Positions 1 to 10,553 of a DNA stretch of 64,000 bases are shown piece by piece. The stretch comes from Isoetes taiwanensis (lineage: Eukaryota; Streptophyta; Lycopodiopsida; Isoetales; Isoetaceae), in assembly GCA_021234155.1 (NCBI GenBank), contig JAJEKV010000005.1, forward strand, positions 2,121,294 to 2,185,293, given 5' to 3'. Made by a program: the position numbers and the translations under genes. The notes beneath the pieces are model-generated. The model was not told the origin of the DNA and made no database searches. It saw nothing but the letters and a program-made list of their open reading frames with translations. Every line of letters begins with the position of its first letter. Position 1 is the first letter of the stretch.

Positions 1-130
1 CAACGGACGGCAACTTCCCTCCGAAATCGGATTCGGCTCGCCAATGGACTCCTAACGCCGACATTGCCCCCGGGGACCAAGTTTCATGGCCAAAAGACCA
101 CCCCTTCTCGAGGTAGCGCCAAACTATCTC
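1..130. repeat. diverged direct repeat, copy A
   Basis: This stretch resembles 1150-1300 in the same orientation. Shared landmarks in order are a run ending in TTCCCTC, a GCTCNNCCAATNGAC block, CGACATTRCCCCCGGGACCAA and a GGCCNAAGACCACCC block. The two copies differ by substitutions and small indels, so the duplication is old. No open reading frame here looks like a gene. The sequence is cut by the window edge, so its full length is unknown. Confidence 0.6.
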
Positions 131-639
131 ATGTCCAACACACTCGTAGTCAATTGGCCTAGGAGGTGGTGCCGAATACTGCAACGTAGGGCGTGAAGTG
201 TTTCTTTTCTTTTGCAAAACTGACCGCGTAACTTGGTCTCTAGGGTAATTTCGGCCTCCCGGACGATGTGGCGAAGTCGAATCGCCATTCCGAAGCTCCG
301 CAATGTCCGAACGACAAAACACTTTGGTTTCTACACGGCCGGGCCGCAGACGCCGCGGTTTGATAAGTTCTCCGGACGGATATTGATTTTTTTTTTGACC
401 TTTATCGGTCTTGCTACCGTGGCCCTTGAACGGCGGATTAAACGGCCGATAGGGGAACCGGTGATCCCGGAGTGTGGTCTTTAGCGCATCGGCTCTCCCG
501 GGAGAGCCGCCAGAAAGGTCGCCTCGAAACTTTTTGTGGCTCGCCTTTGGGGTTCGGACTCTCCCCTAATGAGGCGGCCTTGCAAGGTCCTCGCCTTGTT
601 TGACTTGGGCAAGTGTGCTACCGGCCGCCCAACAACAAA
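131..639. other. no recognisable gene
   Basis: Mixed-composition sequence between two repeats. The short ORFs on both strands have no recognisable domains or splice context. I see nothing further to annotate. Confidence 0.5.
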
Positions 640-975
640 GCCGCCTCGACCGCATTCAATGCAAACACTTTGATCTAAAACCTTGTCCGAAATTTTGAAA
701 ACCGGCATGTACGCTGGCTTATGACTTAAGAAGCCTGCTGACAAAAAAAAATCAGAATTTAATTCCTTACTATGCATTAATTACGAATTTATGAATGTCT
801 TGCTACGCTTCAAACAACAGTCAGCTTAGACCGCTCCAATGCTACCTATTTGATCAGAACTTTATCCGAAATTCTAAAAATTTGCCTGTATGCTGGGATG
901 ACATAGGAAGCCAACCGACAAAAATCAGAATTTAATTCCATACCATGCATTAATTACGAATTTGTGAAGCATGAA
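640..975. repeat. tandem duplication, about 190 bp period
   Basis: The segment 640-797 is repeated with mismatches at 828-975. Both units carry TTTGATC near the start, then CCGAAATT, a GTNNGCTGG block, CCGACAAAAATCAGAATTT or a close variant, and ATGCATTAATTACGAATTT at the end. It is non-coding. Confidence 0.7.
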
Positions 976-1149
976 TGTAAAAGAACGCATAACTAAAAAA
1001 TTCTCGCGATCGAAAAAAGGTGGAATTTTGACAAAAGTGCAACGCGTCGGTCGCGGACATGAGAAAAACATTTCACTAGGATATGCGCGTTGGTGCACGA
1101 TGAAATAGCTCCGAAGTCTTCCGAGCTCACATGCCGCCACAAAAGTTCT

Positions 1150-1300
1150 CTACGGCTGGCCCTCCGCGATGGACGAAAGCAATTTCCCTCTCCAAAACCA
1201 TGATTTGGCTCTTCCAATCGACTTTCGAATATCGACATTACCCCCGGGACCAACTTTCGTGGGCCGAAGACCACCCTTGTTCTCCAAAAGAACAAAGTAC
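1150..1300. repeat. diverged direct repeat, copy B
   Basis: Partner of the repeat at 1-130, about 1.15 kb downstream and in the same orientation. The best-kept stretch is around the CCCCCGGGACCAA block at 1240-1255. Together with the tandem duplication between them, it suggests a rearranged, unrecognised mobile element. Confidence 0.6.
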
Positions 1301-1309
1301 ACTAGACGC

Positions 1310-1540
1310 CCAATCCGACGTCCCGCGACGCCACGCCGCACAAAAAGTGACGACGCCGATGCGACGCGGGTGCACCCGGCGTGACAGATCTGCCACGCCA
1401 CGGTGTCGACGTCGCGACCACACGCCGCATGCGCGACGCGGTCCGGCGACGCGGACGCCGCATTGACGCCGCATGGTCACGTTATTTTTGCGACGCCACG
1501 CCGCACGTAGACGTCGCAAGCCCACGTCGCTAAATGTCCA
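1310..1540. repeat. CpG-rich low-complexity stretch
   Basis: A strikingly CpG-dense stretch built from variants of GACGCCGC and CGACGCCACGCCGCA in an otherwise AT-leaning window. The spacing is irregular, so it is not a clean satellite. No coding frame is convincing. Confidence 0.55.
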
Positions 1541-1560
1541 TTCTCTTGTTGTGAAAGTGA

Positions 1561-2327
1561 AGCGAAGGGGATGGGATGGGAGAAAAAGAAAATAAAAAAA
1601 AAGGTAAAAGGAAAAAAGGAATGTGAAAAGGGGAGGGGGAGATAGAAAAAGGGAAAATGAGGAGGAGGAAAATGGAAAAGGCAAACGTGTAAAAAGGGAA
1701 AAAAAAAAGGCAAAAAGGCAAAAGGGAAAAAAGGGGGGTAAAATGGAAAAATAAAAAGTGGAGGTGAACGAACCAGAAGAGCAAAATAGAAAAAGAAAAA
1801 GAGAAGGAAAAAGGGGAAAATGAGGGGGAAGAGGGAAAAGGTGAAGAAAGGGGAAAAGAGGAGCGAAAAAGAGCATGGGAAAATAGAAGAGAAAAGGGAC
1901 ATGGCAAAAAAGGGAGGAAAAGGGTGATAAAAGGGAAAAACCGAAGGAAAAATGGACATGGAAAAAGGGAAATGGAAAGCGGGAAAAGTAAGGAGGGGGG
2001 AAGGAAAGAAAAAAGGGCACTAGAAAAAAGGAAAGATGAAAGGGCTGGGTAAACGAGGAAAAGGGAAGGGAAAAAAGGGAAAAGGAAAAGATGGGGAGAA
2101 AGAAAGGGAAAAGGAAAAGGAAAGGGGAAGAGGGAAGGAAAAACTTAGAAAAAGGGCATGAGAAAAGGGGAAGAGGGAAATGGGAAAAGGAGGGGGGAAA
2201 GGGGAAAGCAAAAAAAGGGCAACCACACATTGGAGAAAGGGAAAGGGGAAAATAGAAAAGGAAAAATGGGAAAGCAGAAAATAGAAAAGGGAAATAGGAT
2301 GGAATAATGGAAAAAGAAAAAGGTATA
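1561..2327. repeat. polypurine tract (GGGAAA-like), about 770 bp
   Basis: The plus strand is almost pure A/G, dominated by GGGAAA, GGAAAA and AAAAGG words. Long minus-strand ORFs across it would encode only Phe/Pro/Ser/Leu runs and are compositional artefacts. The tract ends exactly where the target-site duplication of the following LTR element begins. Similar tracts lie at 15.4-15.9, 16.5-17.3 and 32.8-33.0 kb, and on the other strand at 24.0-24.9 kb. Confidence 0.9.
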
Positions 2328-2332
2328 TTGGA

Positions 2333-2906
2333 TGTTAGTCCTGTGCCTCCTGGTACAGGACTATTCATGCATACTGACAGACTGTGTCAAGCTCAAGGAT
2401 CCTCGGTCCACGTCGACATCCAAGGCTCCAGAAGACCAAGCAACCGAACCACGCAAATCTAAAGCCTCGTGGTCAACAACAAGAGGCCACTTTCATTGCT
2501 GACGGCCCACCACACAACGCCGGCCAAGCTGGGTGATTCTAGGCACTTCAAGAGGCACCGCCAACATTCCTGCAAATCAGGCCTCCTTCCAGGAGTCGGC
2601 ACCGAGATCAGTCAGAGTGTCTATATTGGGCCCAAGGCCATTGTACTATATATATGAGTAGAGCTAGCACATGAGTTTTTTAGATGAGTTTTGAGTCTTG
2701 TCTCCTTTCAGTTTTCTCTCTATTGTGAGAGCTCATGTATTTTCATCATTGATATCAAGGAAGCTTATCATCTTTTCTCTCATTTGTTCCCCTTTCTTCT
2801 TTTTTCTCTTCTTGCAAATCCAGCGTGACATAGTCCCGGACTCTCTGTTATTAGATCCGGGTCCTCCACGATTTGTCTTCGAGTTCCCGAACCCGGACCC
2901 CAAACA
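2333..2906 (+). repeat. 5' LTR
   Basis: 574 bp, starting TGTTAGTCC and ending CCAAACA. It matches 14457-15044 along its length, including the block GGTCAAGCTCAAGGATCCTC near the start (GTGTCAAGCTC here) and AAGAGGCACCGCCAACATTC in the middle. A TATA-rich motif and a downstream pyrimidine-rich part are conserved in both LTRs. Confidence 0.92.
2645..2656 (+). promoter_or_regulatory. candidate LTR TATA box
   Basis: CTATATATATGAG in the 5' LTR, with an equivalent CTATATATATATGAG at about 14774-14788 in the 3' LTR. Position and conservation fit the core promoter of the retrotransposon, with transcription running rightward. Inferred from sequence only. Confidence 0.5.
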
Positions 2907-2915
2907 CTTGTCGCG

Positions 2916-4700
2916 GTGCGAGATTACGATTTTATCCTACTTTCTTACATCGCCATATACGTGGTAATTTCCATGAGAAGAACTCCCTTTCTCCGGCGGC
3001 CTCTCTTGGAAGCGCCGCATGTTGTCGAAGCTGATTCGCGACATGTATGGATCACTTATGACATAGAGGAGGCCATCTTCGGTCTAGGGCTTTCGATCCA
3101 GCGCCACCCACCCCTCGTGTCGATCTCGTCCAGTTCCATGGCGTGCAAACATTGCTCACAACCTCCGGTCCCCATCACTATAGGGGAGCCTTATCGGGGC
3201 TCAACCTCCTCAACCGTACTTTCACACCTGGAACATGCCTACATCCATCCTCTTAGAGACCATTCCTCTTCCTTCACAACCATCATCTCCCCGGGTGGAG
3301 CCGCGGCTATCCATGTCTCCTTTATGCCTACCTGTGAATATCCTTTCCCACGCTTCCCAATGCTTTCTTCCCGCTTACAACCTTTTACGGATCCTCAAAA
3401 CCAATGCTCCAAATTACTTCTGCTTTCAACCGCAGCCACCCCCTTCATCGTGGTCCTTCAGTACCATGCCACATCCAACTCAACCTCAATTTCCTCACTA
3501 TATCGTTCTGCCCAAATTTCAAAGATTTTCACATCTACCTTTCGGACTCAAACCGACTTATCCCACCTTTGGCAACACGAAAGGCAAACCGTTAGACCAA
3601 AGTGCTCGTGCCCACATGGAAGAATTTGAGGCTCTAGTTGTCCTAAATGGTCATGCGCAACCTCAACCGAAATTCCACATCTTTTCCACCACCGCATGGC
3701 TCTCCTCATCAATGGCTCATGTCCAAGAAAAGCCATTGAAACAAGATGGTCCGAAATGCGACTTTGCTTTTACGTCTCATTACGGACCACCCGGATGATG
3801 ATCAACTTCATCTAAAGCAACTCAATGAACTTCAACAAGAGCCCACGGAGTCCGCCTCGGGATTTTATGGATCGACTTCACATTCTCGCTAAGTAAGCTC
3901 AAGGAGTACCCCACAATAGAGCCGATTTTGGTCCGGTTTCTCCAAGGACTTCCTCCCGCTTATTCGACTCATGATCAATACCAAGGCCCCAAGACTTTGG
4001 AGCGTGCTATTGACCTTGTCAATCACTCCGTCAATGTTTCCTCCCGAGGCGGGCTCTTCAAGAGCTCCCGCTCATTCCACCATGGTTCCACAAACGGTAC
4101 ATTCAGCCTCAACACGCTAATCCACAAATAAGCAAATAAATCTGGTGCCATATTTGCAAATACCAAGGCCATTTGGCAAATGAGTGCAACTCCACCAATG
4201 GCCCGCCTCATTGCAAGCGATGCAACATGTGCAATCATGCCCGCCAAGAGTGCACTCGCACTCATCCCACACCGCTCAAGCAACAAAATGGTCTATCAAG
4301 TGCAAACCACACCTCTCGGAATAATCGCACTATCGCCACCACCACTTCAAGTGCAGCCCACGCAACTCTATCAGCAATGGAGCAACCACGGGGATCCAAC
4401 CAACGCCCTCCTTTTGATCCTTCTAAAGCTCAATGTTATCACCGTCAAGAATGGGGTCATACCACCCGGCGTGTCCTCAACTTCCACAAGTTCGGTACAA
4501 ACTTCCCGGGTAAAAATCCCGGACCACATCGGTCTGCCTCACGGCACTTACCAACTCGGCTTGCTAATGGCAAACAAGGCCCGAGACCAGTTCTTAAGAA
4601 GCCACCAAGAGCCTCAGAATCACGCTATCAACCAGCTCCAAAGACATCAACCTCACCGGATCAACAAGCCCAAGAGGAAATTTTTCGCACTTAATCCTCC
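2916..4700 (+). pseudogene. retrotransposon gag, frameshifted, two zinc knuckles
   Basis: Gag supplies the capsid and nucleocapsid that package element RNA. The best evidence is two consecutive CX2CX4HX4C zinc knuckles in one frame: CHICKYQGHLANEC at 4146-4187 and CKRCNMCNHARQEC at 4212-4253. Upstream, capsid-like stretches can be followed only by changing frame (a 237-residue reading frame at 2916-3629, then others to about 4130), so the gene is broken by indels. The part after the knuckles is rich in Pro, Ser and Thr. Boundaries are approximate. Confidence 0.7.
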
Positions 4701-5199
4701 AAATCCGGCCCGTCAAATTGGGTTGGTTTAGTTTCACGCCGGACAAGGCATCCGTCCCTTGACCATTATTCAATGGCACGCGAACCCGCCTTTGCGGTTG
4801 ACACCATTCCTCATGAGGGGCGAAAAAAGGTTCACTTTGCACGACTTGAAAAGCTCATGCCACATGTCATGCCCAAAGTTCGCCAAAGCATTTTGAACCT
4901 CATGCAAGTCGCCAAGGCGCACATTGGCAAATGTTCATGCCACCACTAGAGCTCAACAAAGACAAGAGACCCTTCAACATCTCAACCTCCACGCTCTCGG
5001 ACATATCCCAATATTGCCGCCGGGGTTGACTTACTCAAAAGTTCTTTGCTTCCACGCACTCCAGCACCCGGTGGAACCAGCAGATCCTTTTCTCATGTGC
5101 CTCTCGAACTTCAAGAGGAGCTCGCCAAGATCAAAATTTCTTTAAGCTTGGCAACCATTTTAAAAACTACGTCACGCTCTCAAGGACCCGCTACCACTC

Positions 5200-5450
5200 C
5201 CAACCTGTTTTAGTTGGGGTCAATACCTCTACACCCGCCTGGTCCATGCCACGGTGGGTAATCGCCAAGTCAACCATGTTCAAATAGATGGAGGTAGCGC
5301 AGTCAATCTCATCACGGATAAACTCGCCAAACAAATGGGCATCACCCAACTCTTTCGTGCCCCATATGACATCAAATTGGCTAATGGCCATATCACACTT
5401 GCGACCTCAAGGCGTCACACCTATTCTTCACATCAACATTGGTGATCTCC
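5200..5450 (+). pseudogene. retroviral-type aspartic protease fragment
   Basis: The segment reads VQIDGGSAVNLIT at about 5278-5316. The catalytic Asp codon is at 5287-5289, in the D-(S/T/G)-G-(S/A) setting of retropepsins, followed by LANGH near 5380 like the usual flap-downstream region. It lies between gag and reverse transcriptase, as expected for Ty3/gypsy. It cleaves the polyprotein in intact elements. The surrounding frame closes within about 60 residues, so this copy is defective. Confidence 0.7.
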
Positions 5451-6280
5451 GGCTTCCCCATGGAATTTGGAGTTTGGAAAGTCCGGTGATCTACTATGAA
5501 ATCTTTGGTAGGCGACCTTTTCTCCGCCGGGGCAAAGAGTATCCATTCTTGGGCCACGGACCGGTTAGTCATCACCGATGGTCATCTCAATGCCACCATG
5601 GACTTGCAAACAAAGCGATCATTTTACGTTGACAATGCGAACCCTCTCTCGGACCGGGATTACGGAAGAAGCTCGGGAATATTTATCAAGTTCAGGCTCC
5701 ACCGAGTGCACCTCTCTCATCCCCTACCCTCAATATCTTTGATCCTTGAGGAGAAATGACTCTTGATCGGGACCAGGTACGTATAGGCTTTGCTTGACCC
5801 CTACCGCTCCTTGCAATCGAATCCAACGCGTTGATCACTTTTCGGATCTTGAACCTCCTCGCAACTCCCCTTCGTTGATGTACACGTTGTCATGAAGCAA
5901 CCTCTACCGGATGAACCTGAAAGCAACCTCTCTTTTCACCACGCAGTGCCAAGCATCCGTTATGCTGCAACCTTTTGCACACATTGTCCAGATAATCAAG
6001 TAATACCCCATATTCGGACTCCTGTCGAGATCGTGGACGCGTCGGCAACAATCAACAACCGGTCCGCATTGCCGCAAATCTTCCGGCTCCTTATCGTATC
6101 AGGCCGCCAAGCCGTTCAAAAAAATTCAAACACATTTTCGCCGGAGTTACAAAGATCTTCGAGGAATCAACAACAGCTTTGGGGAACTCACCATTCCTAC
6201 CAAATCGATGCGACGACCGCTGTAGTAAACGACAGTCATGTGCTCAACCCTAATTACCGATGATCGCCAAGGCGTAAATT
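5450..6280 (+). pseudogene. decayed protease-RT linker
   Basis: Between the protease and the RT core no frame stays open for more than about 120 codons and no motif is clear. Composition matches the coding part of the element, so I read it as decayed pol sequence. Confidence 0.4.
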
Positions 6281-7540
6281 GACAAACTCCTTTGCCGCGG
6301 GTTTGATCTATGAGGTCAAATATTCTCAATGGGTGAGCCCCATCGTCATTGCCCCTTAAGCACAATGGTAAGATCCGGCCCTGCGGTGGACTATCTAAAC
6401 TCAATCGCCCACGGGCGTGATCATTTTCCACTTCCCTTCACGCACCGGATTCGGAAGAAGGGCTGGACATGAGATGTACTCTCTTTATGGATGGTTTTTC
6501 CGCTACAATCAGATCTCAATCAAAGAATCTGATCAACTCAAGACCACTTTCACCACCCCCTGCAGGCACTTTTGCCTACAAGGTGGTTCCTTTTGGATTA
6601 TCCAACTATCCATCAACGTTTCAACGCATCATGCTCTCAGTTTTCATGATTTCATGAAGGAAAATCCCTTCTTGCAAATTTTTCAAGATGACTTCTCGCC
6701 TCTGTTCCATGGCTGACCATTTGGATAAATTGGAACTCGCCTTCGAAATGTGATGAGTCCCGCATTAGTCTCAATCACGAGAAATGCACCTTTTAAGGCA
6801 CCTCGTGTTCTCGTTAGGGCCATGTTGTCGACCAAAGCGGTATCACCACCGATCCCTTAAAATCGGTTGTGTGCTCAAGGCTCAAGCACCCGGCTAATAT
6901 CAAGGAGACACTCTTTCACGGGTAAGGTCAATTATTACTCCACCTTCATACCCGGATCGGCAGCCATTGCGCATCCCATTCATAAACTCATCGGGTGATC
7001 TTAATCCACCGGGCTTGGAATTCCTGCGGAAGCTGCTTTCCAACAATTTGAAGCTTTTGCTTACTCGGGCATCGGTTCTTGTTCCTCCTCAATGGGACAA
7101 GCCCTTTCATGTTCATGTCGATGTCTCCGGCGTTTTGCTATTGAGCTGTTCTTTCTCAAGAATATGATGCGACACTAACAAACCAAACCGCTACGCCACC
7201 GAAAACTCAATTCTCTTTGGCGCGAACTATTCTCGCCACGGAGCGTGAAGCTTTGGGTCTCATTTTCTCGTGTCCAACGCTTCCGCTCATTACCTTTTGG
7301 CAGTCAAATCAAGTTCTTTGTGGACCACCAAGCACTACTCTATTTGATCAACAAGTCCACGCCCACGGGCGCGTTGCTCGTTGGGTCCTTCTTCTCCAAG
7401 AATTTGCTCCTTTTGAAATCGTTCATAAGGCCGGCAAATCTCATGTCGTTCGGGATTATCTTTCACGCATCCACACGGATGATCCCTCCCACCACCGAGT
7501 CTCCACGCCTTTCCCGATGCTCGGCTCTTTTTAGTCACGG
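6280..7540 (+). pseudogene. reverse transcriptase and RNase H, broken
   Basis: RT copies the element RNA to DNA and RNase H removes the RNA strand. Visible RT parts are TTFTTPAGTFAYKVVPFGL followed by SNYPSTFQRIM at about 6542-6633, and an active-site-like FQDD at 6684-6692 where YxDD is expected. LNHEKCTF follows at about 6770. RNase H traces are PFHVHVDVSG near 7110, then a stretch ending HKAGKSHVVRDYLSRI at about 7425-7472, resembling the usual HxxGxxNxxADxLSR end of Ty3/gypsy RNase H. At least four frame changes are needed to read through. The FQDD change plus frameshifts make it inactive. Confidence 0.8.
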
Positions 7541-7559
7541 CCACACCACATTGGTTTCA

Positions 7560-8350
7560 TGATTTTCAGCGGTACCTCCTCACGTGTGCTCTTCCACCGA
7601 AGACGAGGCGCCTCTCTCCGCCTTAGCGACAATCCTGTCGCCATCAATTTCTCTGAGGTCCGCGGACTACACCATGGTTGCGGGACATCTCTACAAAAGG
7701 GTAAGGACACCATCCTTCGGCCATTTGTTCTACCTCATGAAGTTCCGGATATTGTTCGAGAAGCTCATCAAGGGCTCGGTGGTGGTCATTTTCATGGTGA
7801 CACCACGACGCAAAAAATCCTTCTCGCGGGTATTATTGGCCCACGCTCTTCAAAGATGCTCCACGCCCCACGCCCATACGTGTGACGCTTGCCCGGGTGG
7901 GGGCGCCCCACGGCCCGTGGCGCTCTTCCCTTGACGCCGGTCGCCACCACTTCCCTTCAAAGAATGGGGAATGGACTTTGTGGGACCTATAGATCCTCCC
8001 CGGCACACCCTGCGTTCCGATACATTCGTTCTCACTGACTCACGCCACCAAATGGGCGGAAGCTTGTGCACTTCCGCACAACACCGCAGCAAAGCGGCCT
8101 AGAGTCCTCTATCAACAAGTTATCACGCTGATTCTACCGCCCCTTACCTGAGATGGTCGGTGACCGTGGTGTTCATTTCATCAATCATACTATCAAGGAG
8201 CCGACGGATTATCTCCTCATACATCATCACAAGAGCACACCTTACTATCCTCAAGGTAATGGTTTGGCAGAAGCACCAACAAAACGGTCACCATTCTCAA
8301 GAAAATTTGTGACGCTTCCCGCATTGCATTAAGGGACAAAACTTCCCAAT
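7560..8350 (+). pseudogene. integrase, N-terminal and core parts, interrupted
   Basis: Integrase inserts the cDNA into the genome. Zinc-binding remains are REAHQGLGGGHFHGDTTTQK at about 7758-7817 and CDAC near 7884. Core motifs are GMDFVG (Asp codon 7974-7976), GDRGVHF (Asp codon 8162-8164) and TPYYPQGNGLAEA at about 8240-8277, which carries the catalytic Glu. These are the three DDE-type residues, spread over different frames. At 8350, in the middle of the conserved segment after the Glu, the gene is cut by a nested TIR element and resumes at 10049. Confidence 0.8.
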
Positions 8351-10048
8351 GGGTGTAAATATGGTAATGCTACCCAAAAAAAGCCAAAGCACTTAGCACC
8401 CTAAAGCACTTAAAGCACTTGGTTGCGCGACGGCCAAAAGTCATGCCGTAAATGCTTCCTGCACATACTTTGTTCTCGGCTAAGTTAGATTAATAATTAT
8501 CACCTCACGATACTCTCAATCTTTGCATTTTGATGCCGTGTAATGTCAAATTTTTTTTTTTTTTCTTTGAGATACATTACATGGCGGTTTCGATGTTGGA
8601 TTGGTTTCAATAGAGTATGGAGAAAGTTAGAGAGAAAATAACAAACAAAGAAGACTGGTTGTCCGCTTCAAAAGAAGTAATGGAATTGCAAGGATAAAAC
8701 TAAGAAGTAATGGAATTGCATGAATAGTATTAAGATTGTTTTAATGAGACGAATTGCAAGAATGTATTAAGATTGCTTTGATACAAAAGGATCTCAAAAC
8801 TCACGATTAACAAAGCTTGATCAATAATGTAAATGACGAAATGTGAATGCACGCAAGACTACTCACAACAATATAGAACAACAATGATCATATAAAAGAC
8901 AATGTTACTATTAGTGAAAATTGACCAACTTTGAGAGGTCATTTCTCCCGCATCCAAGCTCAGATTTAATTGATTTAAACTGCAAGAGAAAGGCCATAGT
9001 GTCTACTTTTAGATGCAGATAAAATCATCAAAAATTATTCATTAAAACTCAAGATATCAAATTCTGAGTTTTGGTATATTCTGTGACAAAAATCAGAACA
9101 CAGTAACAAAAATCAGAACTTTGAGAGACTGTTTCTCACTCCTCATAGCTCAGATTTGAGTGATTTAAATTGCAAGAGAAAGTCTAAGTGTCTAGTTTTA
9201 AATGCATGTGAGATCACTCAAAACCGATCAGCACCACTCAAGATATTAAAGTCTGAATTTTGTATATTCTTGTGACATCAATTTCTGCACCCATCAAATA
9301 GAAAATCAGCCAAGTTTGAGAGGCTATTTCTCACTCCTCAGAGATCGGTTTGTGTGATTTTGATTGCAAAAGAAAGAGACCCGAAGTATACTTCTAGATC
9401 AAAAATGAAATCGCTCCAAATAGATTGGTAGAACTCAAGATATCAATGTCTGAGTGTGCTCGTCAATTTTCCCATTTGGGGAAAAAAATAACGTAGATCT
9501 AGGATACAACATTAGAGATACATAATACATTGAAAGAATGGAACAAAAATACTCTTAAGAAAAACAAAGAATAATCAGATTGTCTCTTCTCACTTGATTT
9601 GAATCCTAAAAAAGCTTCTTCCTGTTAAATGGATGCTTTCAAGAGAGCTGCCCACAATTCAATCTCCAATGCAACGAGATTGAATTATCAATCTAAATCA
9701 AATTGCAATAAAACATTGTTAATTCACCTATGATTTCTATGCCGATTTGAACTCTAATTTGTGTTCTTATCTTTGCATTGAAAAGAGAAACTCCATCAAT
9801 CTTGTCCCGCCAATGGAGTTCCCGCCCTTGAAGATCCTCGTCGTGATCCTTACCATTTCTGGAGATCTCCCAATCGCGGGATCATCCATCTCATCGATCC
9901 TTACCTCCACGGAATGATCCATCCTATTTCTGGAGTAACAACCCCCCGAGGTCGTTGAATGAAAAAGCACTCGAGGGTAAAGCACCTAAAGCACTTAAAG
10001 CACTTGTCCGGACAGTGCTTTTTGGGTAGCATTACCATATTTACACCC
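8351..10048. mobile_element. nested 1.7 kb non-autonomous TIR element
   Basis: A 1,698-bp insertion splits integrase. Its ends are perfect 30-bp terminal inverted repeats: 8351-8380 starts GGGTGTAAATATGGTAATGC and its reverse complement occupies 10019-10048. Just inside both ends, in direct rather than inverted orientation, lie copies of TAAAGCACTTAAAGCACTT. The interior has no coding potential and contains three diverged tandem units. No clear target-site duplication is visible, so superfamily assignment is open. It behaves like a large MITE needing a transposase from elsewhere. It is younger than its host retrotransposon. Confidence 0.88.
8927..9465. repeat. three diverged tandem units, about 190 bp
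   Basis: Units begin near 8927, 9112 and 9310. Each has CAANTTTGAGAGGN, then TTTCTCNCNCNTC, a GANTTNNATTGCAAGAGAAAG-like block and GATCACTC or a variant near the end. They make up the middle of the nested TIR element and are non-coding. The period and drift suggest old satellite-like expansion within the element. Confidence 0.65.
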
Positions 10049-10553
10049 CACTGTCCTTTGGGCCTACAATACTTGTTTCAAGATTGCTACTGGTCACACT
10101 CCTTTTAAATTGGTTTATGGTCAGGAAGCTCTCATGCCGTTTGAATACATCCTTCCGACACTCCGTTTTCAACTGGCTACTGCTCATAATCCACCAGCTG
10201 CACTCAAAGAAAGGGTCTATCAATTAGAACAGTTGGATGAACTTCGACGGGATGCTTATATTCGTGTTCTTCATGGACAACAGTTGCAAAAATCTTTACA
10301 TGACAAACGTCTGAAGACAAAAACATTCAAAGAAGGCGATTTGGTTCTTCTTTATGATTCCAGGTACAAAAATTTTCCGGGTAAACTCAAGTTTCGTTGG
10401 CTTGGCCCTTATCAAATTGTTCAAGTGGTTAGACCAAGCGTTTTCCAACTGGCTGAGTTAGATGGTACTCCATTACCTACATTGGTTAATGGTTTTCGTC
10501 TCAAAGCATTTCATCACACAGAAAGTGAACATCAACAAACAGAGATTCATTAA
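10049..10553 (+). pseudogene. integrase C-terminal part, open frame
   Basis: Continuation of the integrase cut at 8350. The frame is open from 10049, reading PTVLWAYNTCFKIATGHTPF and then VYGQEALMPFEY, and stays open to the stop at 10551-10553. The GPY signature of gypsy integrases is present as KFRWLGPYQIV at about 10391-10423, followed by a short beta-rich tail. It is the best-preserved coding piece of the element, whereas all upstream domains are frameshifted. As a fragment separated from its catalytic core by 1.7 kb it is not functional. Confidence 0.85.

Noticed and set aside
1238-2368. Long minus-strand frames (376, 160, 125 codons) across the purine tract
   Set aside because: They encode only Phe/Pro/Ser/Leu runs dictated by GGGAAA composition; the same appears in every such tract.
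2907-2935. Primer-binding site for initiator tRNA-Met
   Set aside because: The sequence after the 5' LTR (CTTGTCGCGGTGCGAG) lacks the TGGTATCAGAGC type start, so no tRNA was assigned.
8351-10048. CRISPR-like array reading of the regular AT-rich units
   Set aside because: Units are about 190 bp, diverged, and lie within a TIR element in a plant genome.
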